From: Mariprofundaceae bacterium
Lineage (GTDB): Bacteria > Pseudomonadota > Zetaproteobacteria > Mariprofundales > Mariprofundaceae
Length of the DNA: 42,251 nt
Direction: 5' to 3'
Assembly: GCA_030950585.1 (NCBI GenBank)
Contig: JAUZRG010000019.1
Coordinates: forward strand, 1 to 42,251
Below are positions 1 through 9,397 of the stretch, in pieces. Position 1 is the stretch's first letter, and the number at the start of each line of letters is the position of its first letter. The position numbers and the translations under genes were made by a program. Under the pieces are notes generated by a model. It did not search any database. It worked only from the letters and a program-made list of their open reading frames with translations, and was not told where the DNA came from.

Positions 1-173
1 ATATGTATGAACGCCTTGATAGCAAAGCAGGGGATCGATTTGATACCAAGCTGCATATCAAACACCACCAAAGCGCACAAAGCAGTGGTGAAATTACCGC
101 CATATATTTGCAAGGTTATCGAAATCATAAAACGAATAAAATCATCAAACAATCCATTGTGAAGGTGGGGTAA
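1..173 (+). CDS. C-terminal end of an unidentified protein (truncated by window edge)
   Basis: An open frame runs from the window edge to a TAA at 171-173, one base before the ATG of the Hsp70-like gene. The visible tail is about 57 residues, polar and basic, with several His and Lys residues and no recognisable motif. The one-base gap to the next gene means the two are almost certainly co-transcribed, so the product is probably a partner of the Hsp70-like ATPase. The family cannot be named from this fragment. Confidence 0.6.
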   Translation, partial: MYERLDSKAGDRFDTKLHIKHHQSAQSSGEITAIYLQGYRNHKTNKIIKQSIVKVG

Positions 174-174
174 C

Positions 175-2931
175 ATGGAAAACAAGCACACAGAAGCAAC
201 ACCTGCATCAGCCTTTCAGGCCAAGACCAAACTGATAGACACGGTATGTCTGGATCAACAAACACCTCTGCTGGCTTGGCAAGATTTTTTAAGTGGCGAT
301 TCCACGACCTTTCTGGAGTCGACGTTTCAAAAAGTACAGGCTTTGTTGAATCACGACCGATGGGTGGTGATGAAAAACGACTTGGTTTATGACCATAAAA
401 TCAAGGCTTGCTGGCTGGGTTTGATGCGGAGTAGAGAGGATTTCTATTATTGTTTGAGGTCAGGCGAGTCACTGGAAGAAGTAAGGCAGATGATTCAGAA
501 AAAATATGCACAAGAGCACTTAGATCTTTCAACAAAAACAGAATTAACAATATCATTAACAGGTATTACAGCGGCTCCTTTTGCTATACATAAAGGAAGA
601 CCAGCATATTCCAAGGACCACCTATACAAAAAAGATAATAAGGTTCAAGGCTATAATTGCGACGATAGCTGTTTAAAGGATGCTACCACTGGTTATGCCG
701 TGCCGCTTGTCAGGCTAACAAAAAACAATGCTTTTATACTTTCACATCGAGAAGTTTTTTTGAGGTGGGTGGTGTTGGGATTGATACCACAGGCATTGAA
801 AGATGATCCAGTGTATGCATCGCTGGTGCATGGCTATGACTATGAGGTGGAAGATTTTTTTGAGATCAACCATATAACCATAAAAAATCCACAAGACCTG
901 ACATTCCCAGCTCAGTATCTCACAAATAAGCTTTTACTGGAAGATAAAGAACGCGCTGACCTCAAACCATACAATGAAAAAATACTTGAAGATATTGAGC
1001 AAGGGCATTGGTCTTTATGGCAAGCCGATGTGCCAAAAAACAATGATGATCTAGTCATTCTATTAACAGAAAAATTGGTGGCAAGAGATCCCAGTGTCGA
1101 TATCAATAATGGTGTGATTGGTATTGATTTTGGCACGAAAAGCACGGTGGTCATGTATCAGAACGATAGTGTTGCTATTCACCCTATGCGGGTAGGTACG
1201 GGTGAATTGGATAAAAAAGTGGAAGCCTACCACTATGAAAATCCAACCATTATGGCATTTAACGATCTTAAAAGGTTTATGCATGATTATGATGCCCAAG
1301 CCTTGAAACCACAGACCCAGTGGAGCGACATCAATATCTCACATACGGCAGGTAATGCGCTGCTTGGCAGTGCTTCTATAACATTCAATACTTTTTTAGA
1401 TGAGTTAAAACAATGGGCAGGTGATAAAAACAGACAGCTAAAATTGATTGATAAGAATGGTTTTAGCAAAGATTTACCACCTTTTTTACATCTTGTTGAT
1501 GAATTTAACCCCATTGAGATTTATGCTTATTATTTGGGTCTTTATATCAACAATATGTACCATGGTATTTACCTGAATTATATTCTTTCTTTTCCTGTGA
1601 CCTATGAAAAAGCGATTAGAAATAAGATTCTACAAAGCTTTGAGCATGGCATCAAAAAATCACTACCACCTCAACTGAGCAATAGCGATGTTGAAAAACT
1701 CAAAGTGGAAGCTGGGGCGAGTGAGCCAGCGGCCTATGCAGTGACAGCCCTTGAAGCGTTTGGCTTTGAACCAGAAGGTGAGGAAAGGGTTTTTTATGGT
1801 GTGTTTGATTTTGGTGGTGGTACGACTGATTTCGACTTTGGTATCTACAGAGAAGCCAATGGGGCAAAAGAGCGCAGGTATGATTATGCTATTGAGCATT
1901 TTGGGGCGGGTGGTGATCGTTATCTTGGCGGTGAAAACCTACTTGAGCTTTTGGCCTTTGAAATGTTTAAGCAAAACAAAGATGCACTGTTAGAAGCCTC
2001 TATACAGTTTGAAAAACACCCTGAAAAAGATAGTTTTTCAGGCAGTGAAACACTGTTAAGCCATTCCAGCGAAGCCAGAATGAATACCAAAACATTGATG
2101 GAGGCGTTAAGGGGGTTTTGGGAAAATCATGAGGATAAAGAAGGTAGTTATGATAATGGAACGCTTAGTATCAATCTGACGAATATCGAGGGTGTACAAA
2201 ATGCAGGGTTTGAGATAACCGTGGATAAGGATGTGTTGGATAGCATTTTATATCAACGGATACAAAAAGGTGTGATTGCTTTTTTTGAACAACTAAGGCT
2301 CGCCTTTAACAACCCAGACATTGACTTAAAGGATATAGAAAAAATCAATATCTTTTTGGCAGGTAATTCCAGTAAATCATCCATACTCAAAGGTATTTTT
2401 GATGAAGAAATCCAACAACAACAAGAACTGATCAAAAAAAATACCCATAAAGAAGACGTGTACAAACTGTTTGAACCCCTCAAGGGTAACGATGAAAACC
2501 TTGAAAAACCAACAGGAAAGACAGGCGTTGCTTTCGGTCTAATTCGCAGCCGGAAAGGCGGTAAAATACGGGTCATCGATCATAATATGGAAGATGATAT
2601 ACAGTTTAAATTTTACCTTGGTTACAGCAAGAAGGGAAAGTTCCAATTTGTCATTGATAGAGATGTTAAATACCAAACATGGGTTGAGTTTATTGATGCC
2701 ACCGTTGATCAATTTGAGATTTTTTATACTTCCAGCGCAATGGCAAGCACCAATAAACTTCCAATTGAGGCTGAAGATATTCATAAACATTTGATACACT
2801 TAGAAAAAACAGATGATGAGGCGATGGTTTATATCCGAGTGGTATCACCGACAGAGATTGAATATGTGGTATCTAAAGATATAGAAAGTGAAACGTATCT
2901 ACAAAAAACGAAGAAAATTTCTTTAAATTAG
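175..2931 (+). CDS. Atypical Hsp70/actin-fold ATPase, 918 aa
   Basis: Sequence: about 310 N-terminal residues match nothing I recognise. An actin/Hsp70-type ATPase core follows. The phosphate-1 loop GIDFGTKST lies near residue 315, the phosphate-2 loop DFGGGTTD near 544, and an adenosine-like motif (IFLAGNSSKSS) near 727. There is no signal peptide or clear membrane segment, so it is probably cytoplasmic. Family knowledge: DnaK is about 640 aa with the ATPase at the extreme N-terminus. Here the ATPase is central, with a long N-terminal extension and no obvious DnaK-type substrate-binding domain. Proteins of this layout include SrfB-like Hsp70 relatives, and I cannot tell whether it belongs there. 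It starts one base after the upstream gene, so the two form an operon. The substrate is unknown. The nucleotide-binding fold is well supported; the function is not. Confidence 0.8.
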   Translation: MENKHTEATPASAFQAKTKLIDTVCLDQQTPLLAWQDFLSGDSTTFLESTFQKVQALLNHDRWVVMKNDLVYDHKIKACWLGLMRSREDFYYCLRSGESLEEVRQMIQKKYAQEHLDLSTKTELTISLTGITAAPFAIHKGRPAYSKDHLYKKDNKVQGYNCDDSCLKDATTGYAVPLVRLTKNNAFILSHREVFLRWVVLGLIPQALKDDPVYASLVHGYDYEVEDFFEINHITIKNPQDLTFPAQYLTNKLLLEDKERADLKPYNEKILEDIEQGHWSLWQADVPKNNDDLVILLTEKLVARDPSVDINNGVIGIDFGTKSTVVMYQNDSVAIHPMRVGTGELDKKVEAYHYENPTIMAFNDLKRFMHDYDAQALKPQTQWSDINISHTAGNALLGSASITFNTFLDELKQWAGDKNRQLKLIDKNGFSKDLPPFLHLVDEFNPIEIYAYYLGLYINNMYHGIYLNYILSFPVTYEKAIRNKILQSFEHGIKKSLPPQLSNSDVEKLKVEAGASEPAAYAVTALEAFGFEPEGEERVFYGVFDFGGGTTDFDFGIYREANGAKERRYDYAIEHFGAGGDRYLGGENLLELLAFEMFKQNKDALLEASIQFEKHPEKDSFSGSETLLSHSSEARMNTKTLMEALRGFWENHEDKEGSYDNGTLSINLTNIEGVQNAGFEITVDKDVLDSILYQRIQKGVIAFFEQLRLAFNNPDIDLKDIEKINIFLAGNSSKSSILKGIFDEEIQQQQELIKKNTHKEDVYKLFEPLKGNDENLEKPTGKTGVAFGLIRSRKGGKIRVIDHNMEDDIQFKFYLGYSKKGKFQFVIDRDVKYQTWVEFIDATVDQFEIFYTSSAMASTNKLPIEAEDIHKHLIHLEKTDDEAMVYIRVVSPTEIEYVVSKDIESETYLQKTKKISLN

Positions 2932-3192
2932 AAGTTACTTGGTGCTATTGAATGCTTGTCTGGTTTTTCTCCTTTGCGGATAATATGGTTCTTTTATACT
3001 TGGGATACTGTAGCGGGCAAGCGTTGAAATTGGTGTCAGAAATTGGGAAATAGGTGTCAGGCTTCCTTCCTCTTGTCTTTACTTGTTTTGAGGTAAAAGG
3101 TGGCTTGTATTTAGTGTGTGTTTTTGTTTGCTGCTTTACGTGAGAATGGTGAACTAAAGAATAGTCATATCTTCAATTTATTTAGGAAGTGA

Positions 3193-3606
3193 ATGTTTTA
3201 TGATTTGGAAAAAAATAATAGGATGGATGATCATATGTTTTTTCAGCACAAAGGTTTAAATAATAAATTATCTGAAGTTATCACTGATTATGCTCAGCCT
3301 TTAATCAAACATACAGATATAAATTCTAAAATTATGACGATGTCCATTATCTGTTGGAATGCTTCTTTAATGGAAAAGGAAGAACAACAAGACTATTTAA
3401 ATCAGGCTATAGCGCAATCAGGAAATAACTCTGAAGCATTTAAAAGTGATTTTTATAACATGTTTAATATGATGTATAAAAGAAAGCAAAAACACTTCAA
3501 ATCAGATAATCGTTTGGTTGTTGATTATTCATTGAGTGAAAATGCTGAAAGTCTTCGCTTTAAAATTCTTGCAATTCAATATAAAAAACAACCAGACCAT
3601 CAATAG
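3193..3606 (+). CDS. Small hypothetical protein, 137 aa
   Basis: A clean 137-codon frame preceded by AGGAAG at a suitable distance from the ATG. A second in-frame ATG lies at 3223. The product is AT-rich coded, polar, with Met/Lys/Asn-rich helices and no signal peptide or membrane segment. I do not recognise the family. It is isolated: 260 bp of non-coding sequence precede it and a MITE-like element follows within 40 bp. The setting and base composition suggest accessory DNA. Confidence 0.55.
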   Translation: MFYDLEKNNRMDDHMFFQHKGLNNKLSEVITDYAQPLIKHTDINSKIMTMSIICWNASLMEKEEQQDYLNQAIAQSGNNSEAFKSDFYNMFNMMYKRKQKHFKSDNRLVVDYSLSENAESLRFKILAIQYKKQPDHQ

Positions 3607-3642
3607 ACCCCCCCAGCTTAGCTAAGCCCCTCAGAAATAGTA

Positions 3643-3810
3643 CTAGGAGGCTGTCCGATAATGACAAACCTACTGCGTAAAAGCGGATATTGGTCGGATT
3701 CCCACCCCATTATCGTTAAATAGTCCCTGCTATTCGCCTCAAATGGAGCGAAAATACAACTCAATCTCACTTTCCCTCGCTACGATCTTCATTATCGGAC
3801 AGCCTCCTAG
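3643..3810. mobile_element. MITE-like element with perfect terminal inverted repeats (IS5-type ends)
   Basis: The sequence at 3643-3663 is the exact reverse complement of 3790-3810 (21 bp, ends reading GAGGCTGTCCGATAATG inward). The outermost four bases are CTAG on both sides. CTAG is self-complementary and fits a YTAR-type target duplication, which would leave 17-bp inverted repeats. The interior of about 125 bp has no meaningful open frame. The GAGGCTGTCC start resembles ends of IS5-family elements, which generate short TA-centred duplications. A non-autonomous element mobilised by an IS5-family transposase elsewhere in the genome is therefore inferred. Confidence 0.75.
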
Positions 3811-4164
3811 CTAAGGTACGTGAGTTGGAAGATCTCCTCGCTGAGTGGTCTATATTGCGTTCTGATATTATGCATGAAGTTGCCATTGGTGAGTTATCTA
3901 AAGCAACCTTACTTGCCACAAATGAAGGGCATATTATTTTTTCTCGATCTGAAATTATCACAACATATATTTCAGAATATGCACAGCATAAGGCTAGTTT
4001 TTTTGAAAGGAAATCAAATGATTTCCTGTACGGTTTCTATCGGAATTGTGGCGTATTTAGATCATGCAAGCATTGAATCAATGATTTCAGATGCAGATAC
4101 AGCCCTTTATCATTCAAAAAAAACGGGAAGAAATAAAGTGACGTGCTTTAAAGATATTGCTTAA
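3811..4164 (+). pseudogene. Remnant of a GGDEF (diguanylate cyclase) gene
   Basis: From about 4027 the frame ending at 4164 reads as the C-terminal quarter of a GGDEF domain: a VSIGIV strand, then a SDADTALYHSKKTGRN helix, then a short end. The GG(D/E)EF signature, the RxxD site and the first half of the domain are absent. From 3811 to about 4020 a different frame is open (LEDLLAEW helix onwards), so the two halves are out of frame, with a deletion or shift around 4010-4030. That junction contains an inverted repeat, GGAAATCA-AA-TGATTTCC. The 5' end abuts the MITE-like element, which may have removed the promoter. No activity is expected. Confidence 0.7.
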
Positions 4165-4169
4165 ACTTT

Positions 4170-5942
4170 TTAACAATGATCTTGATACATTTGATCAATG
4201 AGGTCTTGGCAATACGCCAGCACTTTAGCGCGTTTGATTTTCAGCGTGGGGGTTAACAAACCATTGTCCATCGTCCAAGCATCGGGTGAAATGGCCACGG
4301 CTCTAATCTTGGCATAACCTGGAAAATCACGAGTTTGCTCGGCAATACGTTGAAGAAGAGCTTTTTCAATATCATTTGACTGTAACATAGGTGCTGAAAT
4401 TTTAGGGTTAAGAACCACCAAGGCACTCAAAAAAGACTTTCCTTCTCCGACCATGATCACTTGCTCAAACAGAGGATCGCTCGTGATTGCGCCTTCCATA
4501 TCAGAGGGGGGGACTTTTTCACCATTGGATAAGACGATGATTTCTTTTAATCGACCTGTGATGTAAATAAAACCTTTGTCGTCAATACGTGCTTGATCGC
4601 CTGTGTGTAACCAATTTTCAGCGTCAATGCAGTCGTTGGTCGCTTGTTCGTTTTTCCAGTAGCCCAGCATGACGTGATCTCCTTTGGTCAGTAATTCGTC
4701 ATTGACTCCAATTTTGACTTGCTCATTGGGCAAGGCTAGACCAATACTACTGGGTTGATTTTGTTTAAGTCGATTGACTGAAATCACAGGGCTGCTTTCG
4801 GTGAGGCCATAACCTTGTACAATAGGTAAATCTAAGCTGATAAAGGTATGGGCAACGCTTTGGGTTAAGGCTGCACCGCCTGTGATGATCACACGTAAAC
4901 GACCCCCGAGTTTGTTTTTAATTTTACTCGCGACCAACTTATCGCACAGTGGCCATAAGATTAAGCTTGGTGTCCATGCCGTACGCTGTTGTTGGTATTC
5001 AAAGCGTTGCCAGCCTACATGGGTACTGAGTTGAAATAGCTTGCGCACAAAAAAGGATTCACTGGCCATTTTAATTTGCATTTTATTGTAAATTCGCTCG
5101 AAAATACGCGGAACACTAATCATCACGGTGGGTTTTAATTGTTGAATATCTTCAGCCAGTAGGGCGATAGAGCGGTTATAGGCAATTTCAGCTCCCGACA
5201 TCACACATAAATAATAACCAATGCTACGTTCAAGCATGTGAGATAAGGGCAGAAAAGATAAAAACAAATCATTCGGATAAATATCAACGCTTTGCAAGCC
5301 ATTAAAGGCATTGGCAAGCATGTTTTGATGCGACAACATCACACCTTTAGGCCGACCTGTCGTTCCTGACGTATAAACAATACTGGCTAGACTGTTTCCT
5401 TTTGCATCGCTGACTTGAAAGGAAATTTCTTTTTTTGTTAATAGTTCTGAGACAAGTTGTGCTCCCTTGGGAGCTTTTTTACCTTTATTAAGCAAAATGG
5501 GAATATTTTGAAACTGATCATGAACGTCAGCTAAGTCTTGCCATGCCGCTTCATCGCTGAGTAATAATAGTTTCACTTCTGCGTGTTCACAAATATAAGC
5601 TAAGTTATCAGCCCTATCTTTGACGTATAGAGGGACGACAACCAAGCCTAGTCCATGTGCGGCTTGGTCAAAGATAAGCCAGTCAGGGCCATTCTCTAGC
5701 TTAATAGCCACATGATCGCCAGCTTGTAAAGGAAGTTGTTGTAACATGGTTTGCCACTGCCCGACTTGATCGGCTAAGGTTTGCCAAGATATGTTTGCCC
5801 ACATGGCCAGCTTGGATTGGTAATATTGGCATGCTGTTTTGTGGGGTGTGCGTTGTACACGTTGATAGAATAACTGGGATAAATTTTGTGCATTGGAAAT
5901 GATGTCAGTTTTTTGATGAGATGATTGATTAGCTTTGTTCAT
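4170..5942 (-). CDS. Long-chain fatty acid-CoA ligase (AMP-binding, FadD/FAA-like)
   Basis: Activates long-chain fatty acids to acyl-CoA through an acyl-adenylate. The ATP P-loop YTSGTTGRPKG lies near residue 190. The adenylate-forming motif GYGLTESSP, the HTGDQ hinge aspartate region and the C-terminal GRLKEIIVLSNGEKV core follow in the usual order. At 590 aa it has the length of the FAA/AMP-forming synthetase class. The start is set at the ATG preceded by GGAGCTAAAC; a longer frame reaching 5987 lacks a ribosome site. The start overlaps the end of the upstream fadE by 14 bp, so the two genes are probably translated together. It supplies acyl-CoA to the dehydrogenase encoded just upstream. 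The exact chain-length preference is unknown. Confidence 0.92.
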   Translation of the reverse strand: MNKANQSSHQKTDIISNAQNLSQLFYQRVQRTPHKTACQYYQSKLAMWANISWQTLADQVGQWQTMLQQLPLQAGDHVAIKLENGPDWLIFDQAAHGLGLVVVPLYVKDRADNLAYICEHAEVKLLLLSDEAAWQDLADVHDQFQNIPILLNKGKKAPKGAQLVSELLTKKEISFQVSDAKGNSLASIVYTSGTTGRPKGVMLSHQNMLANAFNGLQSVDIYPNDLFLSFLPLSHMLERSIGYYLCVMSGAEIAYNRSIALLAEDIQQLKPTVMISVPRIFERIYNKMQIKMASESFFVRKLFQLSTHVGWQRFEYQQQRTAWTPSLILWPLCDKLVASKIKNKLGGRLRVIITGGAALTQSVAHTFISLDLPIVQGYGLTESSPVISVNRLKQNQPSSIGLALPNEQVKIGVNDELLTKGDHVMLGYWKNEQATNDCIDAENWLHTGDQARIDDKGFIYITGRLKEIIVLSNGEKVPPSDMEGAITSDPLFEQVIMVGEGKSFLSALVVLNPKISAPMLQSNDIEKALLQRIAEQTRDFPGYAKIRAVAISPDAWTMDNGLLTPTLKIKRAKVLAYCQDLIDQMYQDHC

Positions 5943-8358
5943 GTTTAGCTCCATGATTAAATGCATCAACAGCGATAACAGAGGCAAGAAGGTCTCTGGC
6001 TTTGATTAGTTGATCCAGCTCTTTTTGGGTTATTTTGTCTTGTTCTAGCAATAGGTCTAAACCTGCACGGTAATCTAAATTTTGTGGTATTTTCTTTTTC
6101 GCTTGATACAAACGACGTTCAATGGCTTGGGCGAGAATAATGTGGGGTAAGGCATGCTCTAATTTCCCAGTACAGTCCTCTGGATCTTGGTTGATGTACA
6201 TGCCTGAGCTTAGGCGTTCTCGAAAGTCTGATTGGCACAATAAAAGCTCAGCTAACGCGCGGCCTAAGTTGTCATGGGGAGCGCGAAAACGTTTGCCGAG
6301 CGGCATCAAAATCAAACGTAGTACTTTGCCTAGCCAGTGGCTAGGGAAGTGGCGTAAGATTTCATCGAGTGAGTGCTCAATGCGATGTAGGCAATGTTTA
6401 ATGGCCCATTGCATGGCTGGTTTATCTTCTTCGAGGTCAGGGCTGGTTTGATAGTGCTTTAACACAGCACTTCCCAAGTATAGATGGCCTAAGGCATCGG
6501 AAAATCGACCTGATAACTTTTCTTTACGGCGAAAAGAACCACCAAGGGTTAGCAAAGTGAAGTCAGAGCAAACTGCAAAGATAGCGCTCAACATAGAAAG
6601 GTGACGGGCATAGTGGGCGGTAGAAGTGCCATCATGAGGCGCGAGTCTGCCACGGCTTAGGCTATAAACAAAAGCACGCACCATATTGCTAAATACATAG
6701 CCAATATGAGAGAAGAGCAAGGAATCAAACTGTTTAATAGCCTCATGACCACGGTTATTGCGTGCTGCGTTGATTTCAGCTTGCAGGTAGGGATGGCAGC
6801 GAATGGAGCCTTGGCCAAAAATAATCAGGCTACGTGTTAAAATATTGGCACCTTCGACGGTGATGCCGACAGGAATGGCTTGGTAGGCAAAAGAAAGGTA
6901 ATTACTTGGCCCTGCGGAGATGGCGCGACCACCATGAATATCCATCGCATCATTGACTACGTCACGCATGTATTCGGTGAGATAGCATTTAATAATCGCA
7001 GAACTAACCGCCGAATGTTCGCCTGCTGCTAAGCTGGATAGCATGAGTTGACGGCCAGATTCCATGATATAGGTGAAACCAGCAATGCGAGCCAGAACTT
7101 CTTCGACCCCTTCAAAACGGCCAATAGGTAGATGAAACTGCTCACGCATCCGCGCATAAGCACCACCATAGCGACTGCATAACTTGCCACTGGCCACGGA
7201 TAGAGCGGGCAAAGAAATACCTCGGCCTGTTGCAAGGCATTCCATCAACATCATCCAACCATTTCCGAGCTGTGCTTGGCCACCGATGACAAAGTCCATC
7301 GGAATAAAAACATCTTTGCCTTGGGTGGGTCCATTTAAAAAAGCCAGTCCCATGGGTTGATGGCGATGGCCAATTTGCACACCTGTGGTATCGGTGGGAA
7401 TCAGGGCGCAACTCATGCCAATGTGAACGGTATCACCCAGCAAGTGATCAGGGTCTTCTGCTTTGAAGGCCAAGCCCAATAAGGTGGCGATGGGTGCTAG
7501 AGTAATATAACGCTTATCCCAGTTTAGGCGTAGACCCAATACCTCTTCACCTTCAAACATATCTTTGCAGACAATACCCGTATCAGGGATAGAAGCGGCA
7601 TCAGAGCCTGCTGTGGGGGCGGTTAAGGCAAAGCAAGGAATATCTTGGCCTGAAGCAAGGCGGGGTAAATGATGGTCTTTTTGTTCGGTGGTGCCATAAC
7701 GCAGCAATAGTTCAGCAGGCCCAAGTGAGTTGGGAACCATGACTGTGACCGCAGCAGTCACGCTGCGACTGGCAATTTTGACAATGACATGGGAATGAGC
7801 TGTGCTTGAAAAGCCTTTGCCACCATATTCTTTAGGAATATTAAGTGCGAAAAAACCATGTTGCTTTAAGTAATCCCAGACTTCAGGTGGGAGATCGTTC
7901 AGCTCTTGATTGATTTCCCAATCATTGAGCATGCCGCATAGCTGATTAACTTCATGATCTAGAAATTGTTGCTCGTGTTCATCTAAGGTGGCAAGAGGGT
8001 ATTGGTGCAAGGTTTTCCAGTGTGGATTACCTTGAAACAATTCTTTTTCCCAACCTTCACTGCCTGCTTGCAGGGCTTGTTCTTCGGTTTTTGAAATTGG
8101 GGGTAGCATGCGCTGTAAGTGAGCCAAGGCGGGTATACTCAAGCACGCTTTTCGTAAAGGTGTGATGTGTATGAGAAAGGCGGTGAACCAGAGCGTAGTT
8201 AAGCTCACTAGATAGCCATAGCTGAGAATTTGATACCAAAAGCCAGCGCTGAGCATAAAAGCTGTGCTACTGAGCCATGCCCAAAGTGGCATTTGAATGC
8301 GTGCAATCGCGATGAGTAAGATGATCATTAGCGGAATAAATACTTCCCATCCAAACAT
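5929..8358 (-). CDS. fadE: Acyl-CoA dehydrogenase, FadE type (809 aa)
   Basis: Catalyses the first step of beta-oxidation, the FAD-dependent alpha,beta-dehydrogenation of acyl-CoA. The length of 809 aa matches the large FadE class (E. coli FadE about 814 aa) rather than 380-aa dehydrogenases. Two or three hydrophobic segments in the first 70 residues suggest membrane association. The dehydrogenase core (near residues 120-520) includes the conserved TVEGANILTRSLIIFGQG stretch, where the catalytic Glu of this class lies, and a C-terminal DUF1974-like half follows. GGAGG lies 7 bases before the ATG, a strong ribosome site. The downstream acyl-CoA ligase overlaps its end, forming a two-gene fatty-acid degradation unit. 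I saw no FadR-type operator. Confidence 0.93.
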   Translation of the reverse strand: MFGWEVFIPLMIILLIAIARIQMPLWAWLSSTAFMLSAGFWYQILSYGYLVSLTTLWFTAFLIHITPLRKACLSIPALAHLQRMLPPISKTEEQALQAGSEGWEKELFQGNPHWKTLHQYPLATLDEHEQQFLDHEVNQLCGMLNDWEINQELNDLPPEVWDYLKQHGFFALNIPKEYGGKGFSSTAHSHVIVKIASRSVTAAVTVMVPNSLGPAELLLRYGTTEQKDHHLPRLASGQDIPCFALTAPTAGSDAASIPDTGIVCKDMFEGEEVLGLRLNWDKRYITLAPIATLLGLAFKAEDPDHLLGDTVHIGMSCALIPTDTTGVQIGHRHQPMGLAFLNGPTQGKDVFIPMDFVIGGQAQLGNGWMMLMECLATGRGISLPALSVASGKLCSRYGGAYARMREQFHLPIGRFEGVEEVLARIAGFTYIMESGRQLMLSSLAAGEHSAVSSAIIKCYLTEYMRDVVNDAMDIHGGRAISAGPSNYLSFAYQAIPVGITVEGANILTRSLIIFGQGSIRCHPYLQAEINAARNNRGHEAIKQFDSLLFSHIGYVFSNMVRAFVYSLSRGRLAPHDGTSTAHYARHLSMLSAIFAVCSDFTLLTLGGSFRRKEKLSGRFSDALGHLYLGSAVLKHYQTSPDLEEDKPAMQWAIKHCLHRIEHSLDEILRHFPSHWLGKVLRLILMPLGKRFRAPHDNLGRALAELLLCQSDFRERLSSGMYINQDPEDCTGKLEHALPHIILAQAIERRLYQAKKKIPQNLDYRAGLDLLLEQDKITQKELDQLIKARDLLASVIAVDAFNHGAKHEQS

Positions 8359-8449
8359 GCTCTAACCTCCCATATTAATGTGTGATGCTGTGGTTTTTAT
8401 CTTTGTAAGTAGAGCTTAAAAGCGTGCTCTTATTCTGCTTCTTTGTCTA

Positions 8450-9397
8450 TCACTGATAATAATAGTCATATTTTTTCAATATATCTTGTGTGAAATGCCA
8501 TGCGTCCTGATGAGACACTTGAGCATCTTGGGCGAAGATGATTTTGACATATAATTGATCTGCATACTTGTTTTTTAAAGTAGTTAAAGCTTTTTCTAAT
8601 GCGGCTTGAGAGATTGGTGTTTCGTGGCTAAGCTCAGGATGGTTGTAAGATAGAGATTGTTTATGATGTTGTTTCTGATAATAAACTTGGACAACATATT
8701 TATCCGCACTACTGCGCGCAGGACGAATCAGGCGTTGGTATTGCTGCGCCAATAAGCTGTAGTTGTCTTTTAGTTGTGATAAATGCATGCCATCTTTGGC
8801 AGCTTGCAGGAGCCATTGTTGTTCTTTTCCACTGTATTGAATGCCTAGTTGGGTGTATTGACTATAGAGCTGAGTGTGCTTGTTGATGAGCTGACTATAT
8901 TGATCTTGTACTTGATGAAACTGTGCTGCAAAAAAGGCAACGTGAGTGTATTTATCTTGTAACTGGTGATGACTTTGGTAAAGCATGCTGTATTGCTCTT
9001 GCGCTTGTTGCCACTGGCTTTGTGTTTGTCCTAATAGGGTTTGTAAGGAAGCTAACTGTTGTTGTTTAACTTTTAGATGTTGCCCTTGTTCAGCATGAAA
9101 TTGTTGTAATTGGCTATATTGATCTAACCAGTGCTGCTGTTGGATTTGCATGGCGTTCAGGTTTTTTTGTAATTGTTGTTTTTCTTGTTGGGTGAGTTGT
9201 TGTTGTGTGAGGGCTTGTGATTGAACTTGCAGGGATTGTTTGAGTTGCTCGATTAAATCGACATTCCTCATCAGTAGCACCAACATAGCCAATAAAAAAA
9301 TCATCATAATGACAGTCATAATATCCGTAAAGGATGGCCAGAAGCTTTCATCATGATGGCTTGTTTCAGCGGATAAGTCAGGAAACCCCTGATTCAT
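8450..9397 (-). CDS. MotB/ExbD-like membrane protein with long coiled coil
   Basis: The N-terminus reads FWPSFTDIMTVIMMIFLLAM: a short cytoplasmic tail, then one membrane helix with an Asp at its start. This is the proton-binding arrangement of MotB/ExbD/TolR stator subunits. Residues about 50-240 are extremely Gln-rich heptad-like coiled coil. The last 75 residues are folded-looking but lack the usual OmpA peptidoglycan-binding motif. The start ATG overlaps the TGA of the MotA-like gene (ATGA), so the two are translationally coupled. An ion-driven stator-like complex in the inner membrane is inferred. The energised process is unknown, and no flagellar gene is nearby. Confidence 0.8.
   Translation of the reverse strand: MNQGFPDLSAETSHHDESFWPSFTDIMTVIMMIFLLAMLVLLMRNVDLIEQLKQSLQVQSQALTQQQLTQQEKQQLQKNLNAMQIQQQHWLDQYSQLQQFHAEQGQHLKVKQQQLASLQTLLGQTQSQWQQAQEQYSMLYQSHHQLQDKYTHVAFFAAQFHQVQDQYSQLINKHTQLYSQYTQLGIQYSGKEQQWLLQAAKDGMHLSQLKDNYSLLAQQYQRLIRPARSSADKYVVQVYYQKQHHKQSLSYNHPELSHETPISQAALEKALTTLKNKYADQLYVKIIFAQDAQVSHQDAWHFTQDILKKYDYYYQ

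Noticed and set aside
3820-4164. A 114-codon open frame as an intact gene
   Set aside because: Only its second half reads as GGDEF; the first half is out of frame with the apparent original coding sequence and has no ribosome site.
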